Source: Desulfobacterales bacterium (GTDB lineage: Bacteria; Desulfobacterota; Desulfobacteria; Desulfobacterales; Desulfosarcinaceae). Taken from it: a stretch of DNA of 64,000 bases. The notes beneath the pieces are model-generated. The model saw only the letters and a program-made list of their open reading frames with translations. It ran no database searches and was not told where the DNA came from. Made by a program: the position numbers and the translations under genes. This document shows, in pieces, positions 36,355-45,582 of the stretch. Every line of letters begins with the position of its first letter. The stretch's first letter is position 1. The stretch lies in NCBI GenBank assembly GCA_016218685.1, contig JACRDD010000037.1, positions 1 through 64,000 of the forward strand, written 5' to 3'.

Positions 36355-37776
36355 TCACGCTTCCTTCTGGATGGGCAGGCGGATGGAGACCCGGGCGCCG
36401 CCTTCGGGGCGATTGTCCATGCGCACCTGGCCCCCGTGGGCCTCGATGATGTTGCGCACAATGCCCAAGCCCAGCCCGGTCCCCTTATCCTTGGTGGTGA
36501 AGAATGGGTCCCAGATTTTTTCCATGGCCTGGGGCGAGATGCCGTTGCCCTGGTCCTCGACGGCGACCCACAGGCTGTTGTTGGCCGATTTGGCCCACAC
36601 GGCGATCTCGCCGCCGTCGGGCATCGCCTGCATGGCGTTGATGAAGATATTCAGGAACGCCTGATAGAGCATGTCGGCATCGCCCTGAATGACGGGCAGG
36701 CCATTGTCGAAATAGGTGTGGATTTTATATCCGCGGGATTCGGTCTGGGTCGCCAGGAAGCGGATGTTCTTATCGATCACGTCCTCGATGCGGCAGGCCA
36801 GCAGGTTGGGCGCCTTGGGTTTGGCGAAGTTGAGAAAGTCGGTGATGATGGCGTTCAACCGCGACGACTCCTCGATAATGATACTGGGGATTTTGCCCAT
36901 GGGATCGTCCTGGGCCATCTTTTTCTGGAGCAGTTCGGCCGAGCTGCTGATGATGCCGAGCGGATTGCGGATTTCATGGGAGACGCCGGCCACCATCTCG
37001 CCCAGCGAGGACAGATGCTTGGCTCGGCTGAGTTGCTCCTTGAGCTTGAGCTGCTCCTGGGCCCGCTTCTGGATGATCCCCTCACCGCGCTTGACCACGA
37101 AGATCATGATCACGAAAAGGATCAGCATGACGGCGCCGACCGTGATCAGGGTAAGTACCTGGAACCGAAAAATGCCCTTGTAATCCCCCGAAAGATCCTG
37201 CTCGATCTCCACCACCCCCAGGACCGGTCCGGCCACCGGGCTCAACGGCTTTTCGGCGCGCAAGGGGGCGAAGGTGACGATTTTGATCTCCTTGGGCACC
37301 CCCAGGAAGAGCTCCCAGAAGCTGCCTTTTTGCACCAGTTTGGATGAGGCGCGGCCTTCGATGGCGTTCTGGAAGCTGGTGCCGCCTTGATTCTCCAGGC
37401 CCACCAGCTCCTGGGAGAAGCTGTAGGCGATCACGTCCCGGGTGCCGTAGATGTTGACCAGGTCCACCTTGAAGCTGTGCAGGGTGGTGCGCACCACGCT
37501 GTCCATGCGGTCGAACTGATCCTTGTTGCGCAGCTCGATTTTGCCGAACTGCAAGCCTACCGGCAAAATGAACTGCATGAAGACCTGGTGGTTCAGATTT
37601 TCGATCAGCAGCAGGGCGTAGGCCTCGCTCTTGGTGAACTGCATGCTGCGGATCCAGTGGGTGTTGAACATGGACAGGACGATGGTGCCGGCAAAGATCA
37701 GGATCAGGCTCGAAAAGGAAAAGTATTTGACCAGGCGAAAGGGCTTGGTGCGCTCGGACAGGGGTTTGGACGTCAT
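36355..37776 (-). CDS. Membrane histidine kinase (partner of the NtrC-type regulator)
   Basis: 473 residues. An N-terminal helix (about 18-40) and a second at about 240-262 enclose an extracytoplasmic sensor region. The HisKA box holds the phospho-histidine in VAGVSHEIRNPLGI. HATPase motifs are FLNIFINAMQAMP, VEDQGNGISPQA and GTGLGLGIVRNIIEAHGG. There is no PAS or six-helix sensor as in classical PilS. The stop overlaps the possible GTG start of the regulator and lies 3 nt from its ATG, so the pair is co-translated. The signal sensed is unknown. Confidence 0.93.
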   Translation of the reverse strand: MTSKPLSERTKPFRLVKYFSFSSLILIFAGTIVLSMFNTHWIRSMQFTKSEAYALLLIENLNHQVFMQFILPVGLQFGKIELRNKDQFDRMDSVVRTTLHSFKVDLVNIYGTRDVIAYSFSQELVGLENQGGTSFQNAIEGRASSKLVQKGSFWELFLGVPKEIKIVTFAPLRAEKPLSPVAGPVLGVVEIEQDLSGDYKGIFRFQVLTLITVGAVMLILFVIMIFVVKRGEGIIQKRAQEQLKLKEQLSRAKHLSSLGEMVAGVSHEIRNPLGIISSSAELLQKKMAQDDPMGKIPSIIIEESSRLNAIITDFLNFAKPKAPNLLACRIEDVIDKNIRFLATQTESRGYKIHTYFDNGLPVIQGDADMLYQAFLNIFINAMQAMPDGGEIAVWAKSANNSLWVAVEDQGNGISPQAMEKIWDPFFTTKDKGTGLGLGIVRNIIEAHGGQVRMDNRPEGGARVSIRLPIQKEA

Positions 37777-38425
37777 GGCAGGCCTGCTTTTCAGTGGTGT
37801 TCGCTCCTCATCTCAGCCCTTGGCCGGTCCCTGGGTATTATGTCGGCGGCGTGCTTTTGACGCTGGTGCCGGGCCAGACGTCTTAAACCTGACACTTTTT
37901 TTAATGTGGACGGTTTCTCGACGGTGTCACGGATGTATCCAAGGCTTTATCCGATTTTATACATTGGAGGCATCTATTTATATATAACTGGATAACACAA
38001 GGCTTAATTTAGGTCCCTCCAAAAAAAGAGGCGCATCTTTTGAAATCGGCCTAAAGTTTGCAGTGCAACCCGTCGATGACTGGTTTGACCGCCGCCGCAA
38101 ATCTTCGATTGAACGCCGAAAGTGGGACGGATCGATGGCCACCTCGAATGGACGGTTTATAGGAAGAGCGGCAGTTAAAGTCAAGGCAGTGGGGAGGGGA
38201 ACGGTTCCACCCCGCGAAAAGCTACCATATGTTGTTTGTGTCGAAAAATTTGGCACAATAGGTACTAACTAAGCTTAATTATATATAAATTATACATAAT
38301 TTCACTTGACACCCGGAAATGCTTCGATGAGGATGGAGTCTAACACCAAGAAAAGGTCCAAGGAGAAGATCTCGCACCATGATGCACTTCCACATCCAAA
38401 CATCGGGATAGGCAGACAATCGAAC
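37777..38425. other. 649-nt intergenic region, no gene supported
   Basis: A long gap for this dense window. From 37860 on it is visibly AT-richer, with AT-only runs near 37975 and 38270-38300. Small open frames on both strands (for example 38063-38272 plus and 37978-38256 minus) overlap each other and have no recognisable motif. The region could contain the divergent promoters of the histidine kinase and the pil operon. A TTGACA at 38306-38311 lacks a good -10, and a TGGCAC at 38251 lacks a convincing sigma-54 -12 partner. Confidence 0.5.
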
Positions 38426-38623
38426 ATGGCGAAGAATTCACTTAAAAAAATACGAGAATCTCTTTTGATGAGCAAATCCGAACTCGCCAGGGAAGCCAAT
38501 GTGTCACCGATCACCATTACGCGCATCGAAGAGGGAATGCCGTGCCGCATGGAGACCAAGCGTAAAATTCTTTTGGCCCTCGGATACAGTTTGTCGGACG
38601 CCAAAAAAATCTTTAGCGAATGA
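38426..38623 (+). CDS. Small XRE-type helix-turn-helix protein
   Basis: 65 residues of a single HTH domain: MAKNSLKKIRESLLMSKSEL, then REANVSPITITRIEEG, and a terminal ILLALGYSLSDAKKIF. Such compact XRE proteins usually bind DNA as dimers. It lies 9 nt before pilM and probably regulates or is co-transcribed with the pilus operon. The start is uncertain: in-frame ATG 38327 would add 33 residues of low-complexity sequence, so the domain-matching ATG was preferred despite a weak ribosome site. Confidence 0.75.
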   Translation: MAKNSLKKIRESLLMSKSELAREANVSPITITRIEEGMPCRMETKRKILLALGYSLSDAKKIFSE

Positions 38624-38632
38624 GAGTGGACT

Positions 38633-39688
38633 ATGTTTGGTACCAAGAATCGATTGGTAGGACTCGATATCGGCTCAAAGGCCATCAAGGCCGCTGAAAT
38701 CATCGAGAACAAAAAAGGTTACGCCCTGGCCAAGTTCGGCATGGTCGAAATGCCGCCCGGGCTGATCGAGGACGGCGCGATCAAGGACCCCGAGGCTGTG
38801 GCCGAGCTGATCCGCGGGCTGTTCAAAACCTACGGCATCAAAAATCGCAGCGTCGCGGTCTCCGTCGGCGGCTATTCGGTGATCGTCAAAAAGATCAGCG
38901 TTCAGAGCGCCACCGAAGCGCAGCTCCAGGACACGATCCACTTCGAGGCCGAGCAGTACATCCCCTTCGACATCAACGACGTGAATCTGGATTTCCAAAT
39001 CCTGGGAGAAAACGAAAACAACCCCAACCAGATGAACGTGCTGTTGGTGGCGGCCAAAAAAGAGATGGTCAACGACTACGTGAACCTGGCTGAAATGGCC
39101 GGTCTGGACCCGAAGATCATCGACGTGGACGCCTTTGCCCTGCAAAACGTTTTCCAGATGAACTACGAACCCTCTCCCGAGGAGAACATCGCACTGATCG
39201 ACATCGGCGCCAGCAAAACCTCGCTCAACATTCTCAAGGGCGACAACTCGGTCTTCATGCGCGACGTCTCCCTGGGCTGCGGCCAGATCAACCAGAAGAT
39301 CGCCAGCCTGGTGAACTGCAGTACCGAAGAGGCCGAGGCCATGAAGTTCGGCGAGGGTGGCGACAGGATTTCGGCCGAAGATCTGTCGGAAATCATATCG
39401 TCGGTGGTCACCGACTGGTGCACCGAGATCCGGCGGGCGTTGGACTTCTTCTACTCCACCTATCCGGACGATCAGATCAAGCGCATCATTCTCAGCGGCG
39501 GCGGCGGTAATATTCATGAATTGCGCCAACTGCTGGCCGTGGAGACATCGGCCGAAGTGAGCACGATCAATCCGTTCCAGCGATTCTTCCTGGACGGTGC
39601 AAAATTCGACACGGAATATTTGGAAAAAATCGCCCCCCAGGCATCCATATGCATGGGGTTGGCCACCCGCAAAGTGGATGACAAATAA
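38633..39688 (+). CDS. pilM: Type IV pilus assembly ATPase-fold protein PilM
   Basis: Actin-like cytoplasmic protein of the pilus alignment complex that binds the PilN N-terminus. The 351 residues match the family. The phosphate loop is VGLDIGSKAIKAAEI; other motifs are VSVGGYSVIVKKISV, ALIDIGASKTSLNIL (phosphate 2) and RIILSGGGGNIHELRQLL (adenosine). The stop and the pilN start overlap (TAATG). It is the first of five overlapping or abutting genes in the classical order M-N-O-P-Q. Confidence 0.97.
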   Translation: MFGTKNRLVGLDIGSKAIKAAEIIENKKGYALAKFGMVEMPPGLIEDGAIKDPEAVAELIRGLFKTYGIKNRSVAVSVGGYSVIVKKISVQSATEAQLQDTIHFEAEQYIPFDINDVNLDFQILGENENNPNQMNVLLVAAKKEMVNDYVNLAEMAGLDPKIIDVDAFALQNVFQMNYEPSPEENIALIDIGASKTSLNILKGDNSVFMRDVSLGCGQINQKIASLVNCSTEEAEAMKFGEGGDRISAEDLSEIISSVVTDWCTEIRRALDFFYSTYPDDQIKRIILSGGGGNIHELRQLLAVETSAEVSTINPFQRFFLDGAKFDTEYLEKIAPQASICMGLATRKVDDK

Positions 39689-40272
39689 TGATACGCATTA
39701 ATTTACTTCCCTATCGGGCAGCCCGGAAGAAGGAGAACATTCGTTTCCAGTTGAATGTTTTCGTCGGATCGGTCGTCTTCGCGCTCCTGGTCGTCTTCTG
39801 GTACAATTCCATGCTCAACGGTCGCATCAGCGATCTAAATGGTGAAATTAAGACTACCAAGGAGCAGGTAACCAAATACCAGGCGATCAACAAAGAGATC
39901 GAAGAGATCAAGAAGACCCTGGCGGTCATCGAGAAGAAAATCGAGGTGATCACCGCATTGGAGCGCGACCGCAAGGCGCCGGTCCAGAATCTGGACAGCA
40001 TCTACCATCTGCTGGTGGAAAAGCGCATGTGGTACTCCCAGATCGAGGAGAAGGGCGACTCCTTCAAAATTAGCGGCGTGGCCATCGACAACCAGACCGT
40101 GGCCGACTTCATGACACGCATCGATAAATCGGAACGCTTCCAGAATGTGCGTCTAGTGGCCAGCAAGCAGTACAAGCTGAAGGACAAGGAAGATCTGAGC
40201 CTCAAGCAATTCGACGTCAACTTTCAAAAGAAGACGGCTACCCAAAAACCGGCTGAGGTTAAAAAGAAATGA
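39688..40272 (+). CDS. pilN: Type IV pilus assembly protein PilN
   Basis: Inner-membrane protein linking PilM to PilO. The 194 residues begin with the invariant MIRINLLPYRAARKKENIRF, whose INLLP motif docks in PilM. One membrane helix (about 22-43, VFVGSVVFALLVVFWYNSM) is followed by a coiled coil (LNGEIKTTKEQV, about 50-95) and a small periplasmic domain. Its start overlaps pilM and its end overlaps pilO (ATGA). Confidence 0.96.
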   Translation: MIRINLLPYRAARKKENIRFQLNVFVGSVVFALLVVFWYNSMLNGRISDLNGEIKTTKEQVTKYQAINKEIEEIKKTLAVIEKKIEVITALERDRKAPVQNLDSIYHLLVEKRMWYSQIEEKGDSFKISGVAIDNQTVADFMTRIDKSERFQNVRLVASKQYKLKDKEDLSLKQFDVNFQKKTATQKPAEVKKK

Positions 40273-40925
40273 AGAAGGGCAATCCACCCAACAGCACCAT
40301 GGCGCCTTTGTTAACAAGGATCGAGGATCTGACCAAACCCCAGCGCATCGGTATTTTTGCGGCCGTGCTGGTGATTATCTTCGGTCTCTCGATTTGGCTC
40401 CTGTTTTGGCCCAAAAACGGACAGATTAATGGTTTGAAGACCCAATTGGCCAGCGTGCAAAAAGAACTGGAGGCGGCCAAGAAGAATGCCGCCGAGCTCA
40501 ACGATTGGCGCAACAAGATGAGCAAGAAAGAAGCCGAGTACAAGCAGGTGAGCCGGGCTTTACCGGAAAAAGAGGAAATTCCTTCCCTTCTGGCCGGCAT
40601 CTCCCAGGCGGGCAAAGAGGCCGGATTGGAATTCCTGCTCTTCCAGCCCAAACCGGAAGTGCCCAAGGATTTCTACGCCGAGATTCCGGTGGATATTAAC
40701 GTGAGCGGCAATTATCACCAGGTGGCGATCTTTTTCGATAAGTTGTCTAACCTGCCGCGCATCGTTAATGTCCGCGATGTCAAAATGGCGCCCCAATCGG
40801 CAAAAGATGAAACGAGCAGCCTGACCACCTCGTGTCAGGCCGTTACCTATAAGTTCATCGAATCGGCTCCCAAGCCGAAGGCGGGTCAACCAAAAAAGAA
40901 GACAGGCAAGGTCGAGAATGAATAG
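40269..40925 (+). CDS. pilO: Type IV pilus assembly protein PilO
   Basis: Inner-membrane partner of PilN in the alignment complex. The 218 residues have one membrane helix (about 28-50, IGIFAAVLVIIFGLSIWLLF), a coiled coil (about 55-95) and a C-terminal ferredoxin-like domain containing VSGNYHQVAIFFDKLSNLPR, typical of PilO. The start overlaps pilN by 4 nt and the stop overlaps pilP by 8 nt. Confidence 0.96.
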   Translation: MKKGNPPNSTMAPLLTRIEDLTKPQRIGIFAAVLVIIFGLSIWLLFWPKNGQINGLKTQLASVQKELEAAKKNAAELNDWRNKMSKKEAEYKQVSRALPEKEEIPSLLAGISQAGKEAGLEFLLFQPKPEVPKDFYAEIPVDINVSGNYHQVAIFFDKLSNLPRIVNVRDVKMAPQSAKDETSSLTTSCQAVTYKFIESAPKPKAGQPKKKTGKVENE

Positions 40926-41721
40926 GCATTTAATCATTTTGCGAAAGAGCGTTTGGGTTATTCTCCTGGCAGGTGTGCTGGCCTGCGGCGAGGAGCCGCC
41001 TCCGGCCCCCCAGCCCAAAGCGGTGAGCAAGAAAATCGCGGTCCAGCAGGCCCAACCGACGCCGGTCACCACGAAGCCCTCGCCGGTGTCAACGCCGAGT
41101 CCGGAGGCGGGTCAGGCCGCACCCTTGGGAACGGCGGTTTCACCGACCCCGGCCGCATCCCCAGGCGCAGCCTCTGTTCCGGCCATACCACCCGCTCCGG
41201 GGAGCCCAGGCGTAGAGTTGGAGAAAGTCGCTCCCGGTGTGGTATCGACGGAAACATCGGACACGCCGCAAGGGACCGCGGCACCGGCCCTCACGCCTCC
41301 GGTTGGCGACGCCTCTCCCCTGGTTAAGGAGTCCATGCAGTTGGCGGCTTCCTACGATGCCGAAGGCCGATTCGATCCTTTCGAGCCGCTGTTCAAGGAG
41401 CAACAAACGCAATCCATGTCGAGCTCAAAAGACAAGCGCTCCAAACGAATCCCACAGACTCCATTGGAAAAGGTAGCGCTGGCCCAGCTCAAGGTAACCG
41501 CCATCATCCGTGCCTCCAGCGGCAATCGGGCCCTGGTGGAGGACGCCACCGGCAAGGGGTACGTGGTTAAGGTGGGAACCTACATGGGGCTCAACTCGGG
41601 CCAGGTGGTCCGCATCGACAACGACCGCGTCCTGGTCGAAGAGGAAATCGAGAACATCGCGGGCGAGCTTACCGTCGAGAACCAAGAGCTTAAACTTCAG
41701 AAACCTGCTGGAGAGCTATAA
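40918..41721 (+). CDS. pilP: Type IV pilus assembly lipoprotein PilP
   Basis: Lipoprotein bridging PilN/PilO to the PilQ secretin. The lipobox is LAGVLAC with cysteine near residue 22. The 267 residues exceed the usual ~175 because a long Pro/Ala/Thr/Ser-rich linker (about 25-135) precedes the C-terminal PilP beta-domain. That domain contains FDPFEPLF and ALVEDATGKGYVVKVGTYMG with GQVVRIDNDRVLVEE. The stretched linker may reach across a wider periplasm. The start overlaps pilO. Confidence 0.95.
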   Translation: MNRHLIILRKSVWVILLAGVLACGEEPPPAPQPKAVSKKIAVQQAQPTPVTTKPSPVSTPSPEAGQAAPLGTAVSPTPAASPGAASVPAIPPAPGSPGVELEKVAPGVVSTETSDTPQGTAAPALTPPVGDASPLVKESMQLAASYDAEGRFDPFEPLFKEQQTQSMSSSKDKRSKRIPQTPLEKVALAQLKVTAIIRASSGNRALVEDATGKGYVVKVGTYMGLNSGQVVRIDNDRVLVEEEIENIAGELTVENQELKLQKPAGEL

Positions 41722-41722
41722 C

Positions 41723-44077
41723 ATGAGAACGATACAAACGTATATCGCGGTCCTGATCCTGTCCATTTTCGGTTTGACGGCCCTTTTTACAGGGTGCGCA
41801 TCCCAAACCGGCTCCGGCGGCACAACCGGCGCTTCTTCCGCGCCCGGTCAAGCCACCATTACCGCCGTGACGGCCACCCAGGCCGCCGACCAGGTGGTGG
41901 TGGTCGTCTCGGCCGACGGCCCGGTCACCTTTTCGTCCTTGAAGCAGCCCGATCCCCTGGCCGTGGTGCTCTATTTTCCGGAAACCGCGGTGGACCAGGC
42001 CCGGGTGGATCTGCCGGCCGATATCGACCTGGTGCCGCGCATCACGGCGCGTCAAGGCAACGGCAACCGCACGGCGCGCGTGGAAATTCTGTTGAGCGCG
42101 GATGTGCCGTATACCGCCGTCCCGGAGGGCAACACCGTCCTGATCCGCTTCCAGAAGGCGGCTGCGGTCGCGCCGGCCCAGGCCGCGGTACCGTCCGCCG
42201 CGAGTTCATCGACCGCGACTGCCGGTGCGCGCGCCTCCAGCCCGCCGATTCCAGCTTCGAGCAAGGCCGCCTGGGTCAACAAGGTGGATTTCGTGGGAGA
42301 AGAAAACGGCAAATCCACCCTGGTGGTGGGAACGACCCAGGCCGCGGATTACCGCATCACCAAAATCTCACCCCAACGCATCGAAGTACGGCTGTTGGGA
42401 ACCAATATTCCTTCCTATCACCAACGGCCGCTGATCACCACGCGCTTTAACAGCGCCGTGGATCGCGTCACCCCCACCCAAACCAAGGGCAAAAGCGATT
42501 CCTCGATCCTCATCGATATGCGCGAACCGGTGCCATATGTGGCCGAGCAGGCGGGCAACCAGTTGTTGATCCACTTCGAAGCCTCCGCGATTCCTCCCAA
42601 ACCGCTGGAGCAGGCGGATCTGCCGGTCTGGAAACGGGTGCTCGACGAAGGCGATGCGCAAGGCGACGCGGCGACCACGGCCGTGGCGCGCGAAGTCGCA
42701 ATGCCCATGGCCGCGCCGCCGGCCCCGCCCACGGGCGATGCCAGCATGGCGCAGGCCCCGGCCAACCGGGCCAATTTGGATCTGGCCGCCCTGGACGCGG
42801 CCGCGGCCCAGGAAGAGGCCGATATGCAATCCATGCTGGGGCCCCGCAAGAAGAACTACACCGGCGAGAAGATCGCCCTGGATTTCTACGAAACCGATAT
42901 CAAGAATGTCTTCCGTATCCTGCGGGAGGTGAGCGGCAAGAATTTCGCCATCGACAAGGATGTCACCGGTAAGGTGACCATGACCCTGGACGAGCCGGTA
43001 CCTTGGGACCAGGTGCTGGACCTGGTGCTGCGCATGAACCAGTTGGGCAGCGTCCAGGAGGGCGACATCGTCCGTATCGCCACGCTGGAGACCCTCAAGA
43101 AAGAGGATGATTTGCGCAAGGCCAAGCTGGAAGCCTACCGCAAGGCGCGCGAAGAGGTCAAAGCCCTGGAGCCGCTGGTGACTCGCTATTTCCCGGTGAG
43201 TTACTCCAGCGCGGTCAACGAAGTCAAGCCGCACATCGAAAAGATCCTGACCAAGGACCGCGGCAATGTAAGTGTGGATGAGAAGAACAATCAGGTGATC
43301 GTTACCGACACAGCCGCCGTCATGCGCCAGGCCGAGGAAATCATCCGACGCATCGACAAGGTGACCGCCCAGGTGGTCATCGAGGCCAGAGTGGTCGAAG
43401 TCAGCGACAACTTCTCCCGCGAGCTGGGCATCGATTGGACCATGAACTACGGCCCCGGTTTACTCGGGGATTGGGTTACCGGCACCGATATGGCCATGAA
43501 CTTTCCCTCCCAGGCCAATTCCACCATCGGCGTCAGTTTTTCGCGCTTGACGGGTGTGCCGTTCGTGCTCAACGCCCAGATCAATGCCCTGGAGACGACC
43601 GGCGAAGGTAAAATTCTGTCTTCTCCCAAAATTCTGACTCTGGACAACAAGAAGGCCAAGATCAAGCAGGGCGTGGAGTATCCTTACCTGGAGCGCGACT
43701 CGTCGGGCGGTTCGTCGGTGAAGTTCAAAAACATCGACCTGCTGCTGGAGGTGACGCCCCACGTGACGCCGGACAACCGCATCTCCCTGGTGATCTTCAT
43801 CACCAAGAACGATGTGGCCGGAATCACAGCCGGCGTGCCCTCAGTGGCCACCAACGAAGCCCAGACCGAGCTGCTGGTCAACGACGGCGACACCATCGTC
43901 ATCGGCGGCATCATCAAAGCCTCGGAAAGCAAGGGCTCGGACGGGTTCCCGGTCTTGAACAACATTCCCTTGCTGGGCTGGCTGTTCAAGAATACGACCA
44001 CCAAGAAGCAGAGCAACGAGCTGTTGATTTTCATGACCCCGCGCATCGTCCAATTGGAGCAAGTGGCGGTACAGTAG
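41723..44077 (+). CDS. pilQ: Type IV pilus secretin PilQ
   Basis: Outer-membrane secretin through which the pilus leaves the cell. The 784 residues start with a signal peptide and an apparent lipobox (LFTGCAS), then two AMIN domains (about 45-140 and 190-290). A linker follows with an STN/N0 domain (KIALDFYETDIKNVFRIL), secretin N domains (about 480-560) and the C-terminal secretin core (VVIEARVVEVSDNFSRELG, then VNDGDTIVIGGI and LLGWLFKNTTTKKQSNELL). ATG 41723 is 2 nt behind pilP. It closes the overlapping M-N-O-P-Q set. Confidence 0.97.
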   Translation: MRTIQTYIAVLILSIFGLTALFTGCASQTGSGGTTGASSAPGQATITAVTATQAADQVVVVVSADGPVTFSSLKQPDPLAVVLYFPETAVDQARVDLPADIDLVPRITARQGNGNRTARVEILLSADVPYTAVPEGNTVLIRFQKAAAVAPAQAAVPSAASSSTATAGARASSPPIPASSKAAWVNKVDFVGEENGKSTLVVGTTQAADYRITKISPQRIEVRLLGTNIPSYHQRPLITTRFNSAVDRVTPTQTKGKSDSSILIDMREPVPYVAEQAGNQLLIHFEASAIPPKPLEQADLPVWKRVLDEGDAQGDAATTAVAREVAMPMAAPPAPPTGDASMAQAPANRANLDLAALDAAAAQEEADMQSMLGPRKKNYTGEKIALDFYETDIKNVFRILREVSGKNFAIDKDVTGKVTMTLDEPVPWDQVLDLVLRMNQLGSVQEGDIVRIATLETLKKEDDLRKAKLEAYRKAREEVKALEPLVTRYFPVSYSSAVNEVKPHIEKILTKDRGNVSVDEKNNQVIVTDTAAVMRQAEEIIRRIDKVTAQVVIEARVVEVSDNFSRELGIDWTMNYGPGLLGDWVTGTDMAMNFPSQANSTIGVSFSRLTGVPFVLNAQINALETTGEGKILSSPKILTLDNKKAKIKQGVEYPYLERDSSGGSSVKFKNIDLLLEVTPHVTPDNRISLVIFITKNDVAGITAGVPSVATNEAQTELLVNDGDTIVIGGIIKASESKGSDGFPVLNNIPLLGWLFKNTTTKKQSNELLIFMTPRIVQLEQVAVQ

Positions 44078-44141
44078 AAGATCTTCGGTCGGTTCAAAGA
44101 TTAGCGAAGTTAACGATTAGATCAGTATATGGAGGAAATAG

Positions 44142-44714
44142 ATGCGACGAACGGACCTTAGAATGGCATTGATTTTAATGGTTTTGGCGGCTTTTGGGGT
44201 CTTTGGATGCAGTTCATCCAGCGGTCCATTGGATGAAGTTGGACAGCGATATACAACCAGTCTTTCCATTGAAGACAATGGCGAAGAAACGCTTGACATA
44301 GATGTCCTGCGAGACATGTGCGATAATGAGACTGAACCATTTACCAATGTATTTGCAATCTTAACAATCGCGGTAGATGCGAGTGCTCCCGGCCTAACGC
44401 TCCAAAGCTATACAATACAATATACTCCCTTGGCTAGCCCCGATGGCAGCGGCGATGTAGTTATTCCGCCAGATCTGGTATCGCCCCAAACTGGTTATGC
44501 GAACTTTGATGTGGCTCCAGGAGGTTCCGGTGAGTTAGAAGTTACATGCATGTCCATCGATACTAAGAGTGAATATGTTAACAATTGGCCGCCAGGTTTG
44601 GACATTGCATTATATAGGATACGGATAACGTTCCATTTTGAGAATACAGTGGGTGAAGGTATCGATGTCACTATAGATAGAACCGTATATTTGGGCAATT
44701 ACGATAACTGCTAA
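44142..44714 (+). CDS. Hypothetical lipoprotein (190 residues)
   Basis: Not recognised. A signal sequence with lipobox FGVFGC (cysteine near residue 23) is followed by a Ser-rich spacer and a beta-rich domain with many Thr, Asp and Asn residues (LSIEDNGEETLDIDVLRDMC, then FENTVGEGIDVTI). Three further cysteines could form disulfides. A strong GGAGGAAATAG ribosome site precedes ATG 44142. It is 64 nt downstream of pilQ and ends before a strong terminator, so it may share the pil transcript. Its composition and codons are visibly more AT-rich than pilQ and the genes that follow, hinting at recent acquisition. Confidence 0.85.
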   Translation: MRRTDLRMALILMVLAAFGVFGCSSSSGPLDEVGQRYTTSLSIEDNGEETLDIDVLRDMCDNETEPFTNVFAILTIAVDASAPGLTLQSYTIQYTPLASPDGSGDVVIPPDLVSPQTGYANFDVAPGGSGELEVTCMSIDTKSEYVNNWPPGLDIALYRIRITFHFENTVGEGIDVTIDRTVYLGNYDNC

Positions 44715-44734
44715 TTTTCCCAAGCTAATATGTT

Positions 44735-44772
44735 AAATCGTTCCCACGCCGGCGTGTGGGAACGATTTTTTT
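44735..44772 (+). terminator. Rho-independent terminator after the pil operon/lipoprotein
   Basis: AAATCGTTCCCAC (44735-44747) pairs exactly with GTGGGAACGATTT (44756-44768) around an 8-nt loop, followed by a T-run to 44772. It is 20 nt downstream of the lipoprotein stop. The T-run overlaps the stop codon of the convergent TPR gene. Confidence 0.9.
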
Positions 44773-45538
44773 ACCTCCGCCCCAACCGCTGCTTGGCTTT
44801 CAAGGCCAAATCGCTTTCCTGAGGGGCCAAGTCGATCACCGTTTCAAAGGAAGCCCGGGCCTGGGCGGTTTGGCCTGTGGCCAGGTAGGCTTCGGCCAGA
44901 TAGTAATGAATCTCTGGGGTCTTGGGTGAGAGCTGCACCGCTCTCTCCAACGCGCGCTGGGCCTGGCGACCCTGGTTCATGGCCAGATAGGTCCGGCCGC
45001 TGCCCACCAGGGCGTTGACCAGGTCGGGTTGCAGCTTTAAAGCCTCTCGGTAATAATTCAGGGCTGTATTGTAATCCTTTTTATTGAAGTAAGCGTACCC
45101 CAGATTGGAGAGGGGGTATTGCGGCGTGGCATAGAGCGCGTCCTTGGTAATCTCCTTGAAAGTGGCGATGGCCAGATCCCACTCTTCCACCGCCAGGTAG
45201 GCGCTGCCCAGGTTGTTGCGCGCCGGCGTGTAGCTGGGTTTGAGCTCGATGGCTTTTTTGAAATGGCTGATGGCTTCGGGCATCATTTTCTTGGACATGT
45301 AAACCAGTCCCAGATCGTTGTGCACGAAATGGTCGTCGGGATTGAGTTGCTCGGCCTTGATCAATTCCCGCAAGGCGGAAGTATAATCCCCCTGGTGCAT
45401 GTAAGCCTCACCGATTTCACGGGTGGCAGCGCCCAGCTCAGTGTTGCGTTGGGTCTGCTGTCCGGCGCATGAACTAAAAACTGTCAGCAGCAGGATACTG
45501 ACGAATACGCCCCATACGTTAGCTTCGATTTTCTTCAT
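44771..45538 (-). CDS. TPR lipoprotein, PilF/PilW-like
   Basis: 255 residues. The signal peptide ends in the lipobox FSSCAG (cysteine near residue 24). At least six TPR repeats follow (ALRELIKAEQLNPDDHFVHN, AISHFKKAIELKPSYTPARN, ALNYYREALKLQPDLVNAL and others). This is the architecture of the PilF/PilW pilotin that helps PilQ multimerise. Its position beside pilQ supports that role, although TPR lipoproteins are common and the call rests on context. ATG 45538 has GAGG five nucleotides upstream. It converges on the pil operon. Confidence 0.85.
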   Translation of the reverse strand: MKKIEANVWGVFVSILLLTVFSSCAGQQTQRNTELGAATREIGEAYMHQGDYTSALRELIKAEQLNPDDHFVHNDLGLVYMSKKMMPEAISHFKKAIELKPSYTPARNNLGSAYLAVEEWDLAIATFKEITKDALYATPQYPLSNLGYAYFNKKDYNTALNYYREALKLQPDLVNALVGSGRTYLAMNQGRQAQRALERAVQLSPKTPEIHYYLAEAYLATGQTAQARASFETVIDLAPQESDLALKAKQRLGRR

Positions 45539-45582
45539 TCTAACCTCGTATTTCTTTGATGATCGGTTCTTATCGGATCGTA

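Noticed and set aside
37978..38256. 92-residue minus-strand open frame in the gap before pilM, and an overlapping plus-strand frame
   Set aside because: The two overlap each other, lack ribosome sites and show no motif.
38251..38270. Sigma-54 promoter (TTGGCAC) before the pil operon
   Set aside because: The -24 half is good, but the expected -12 TTGCW is absent at the right spacing.
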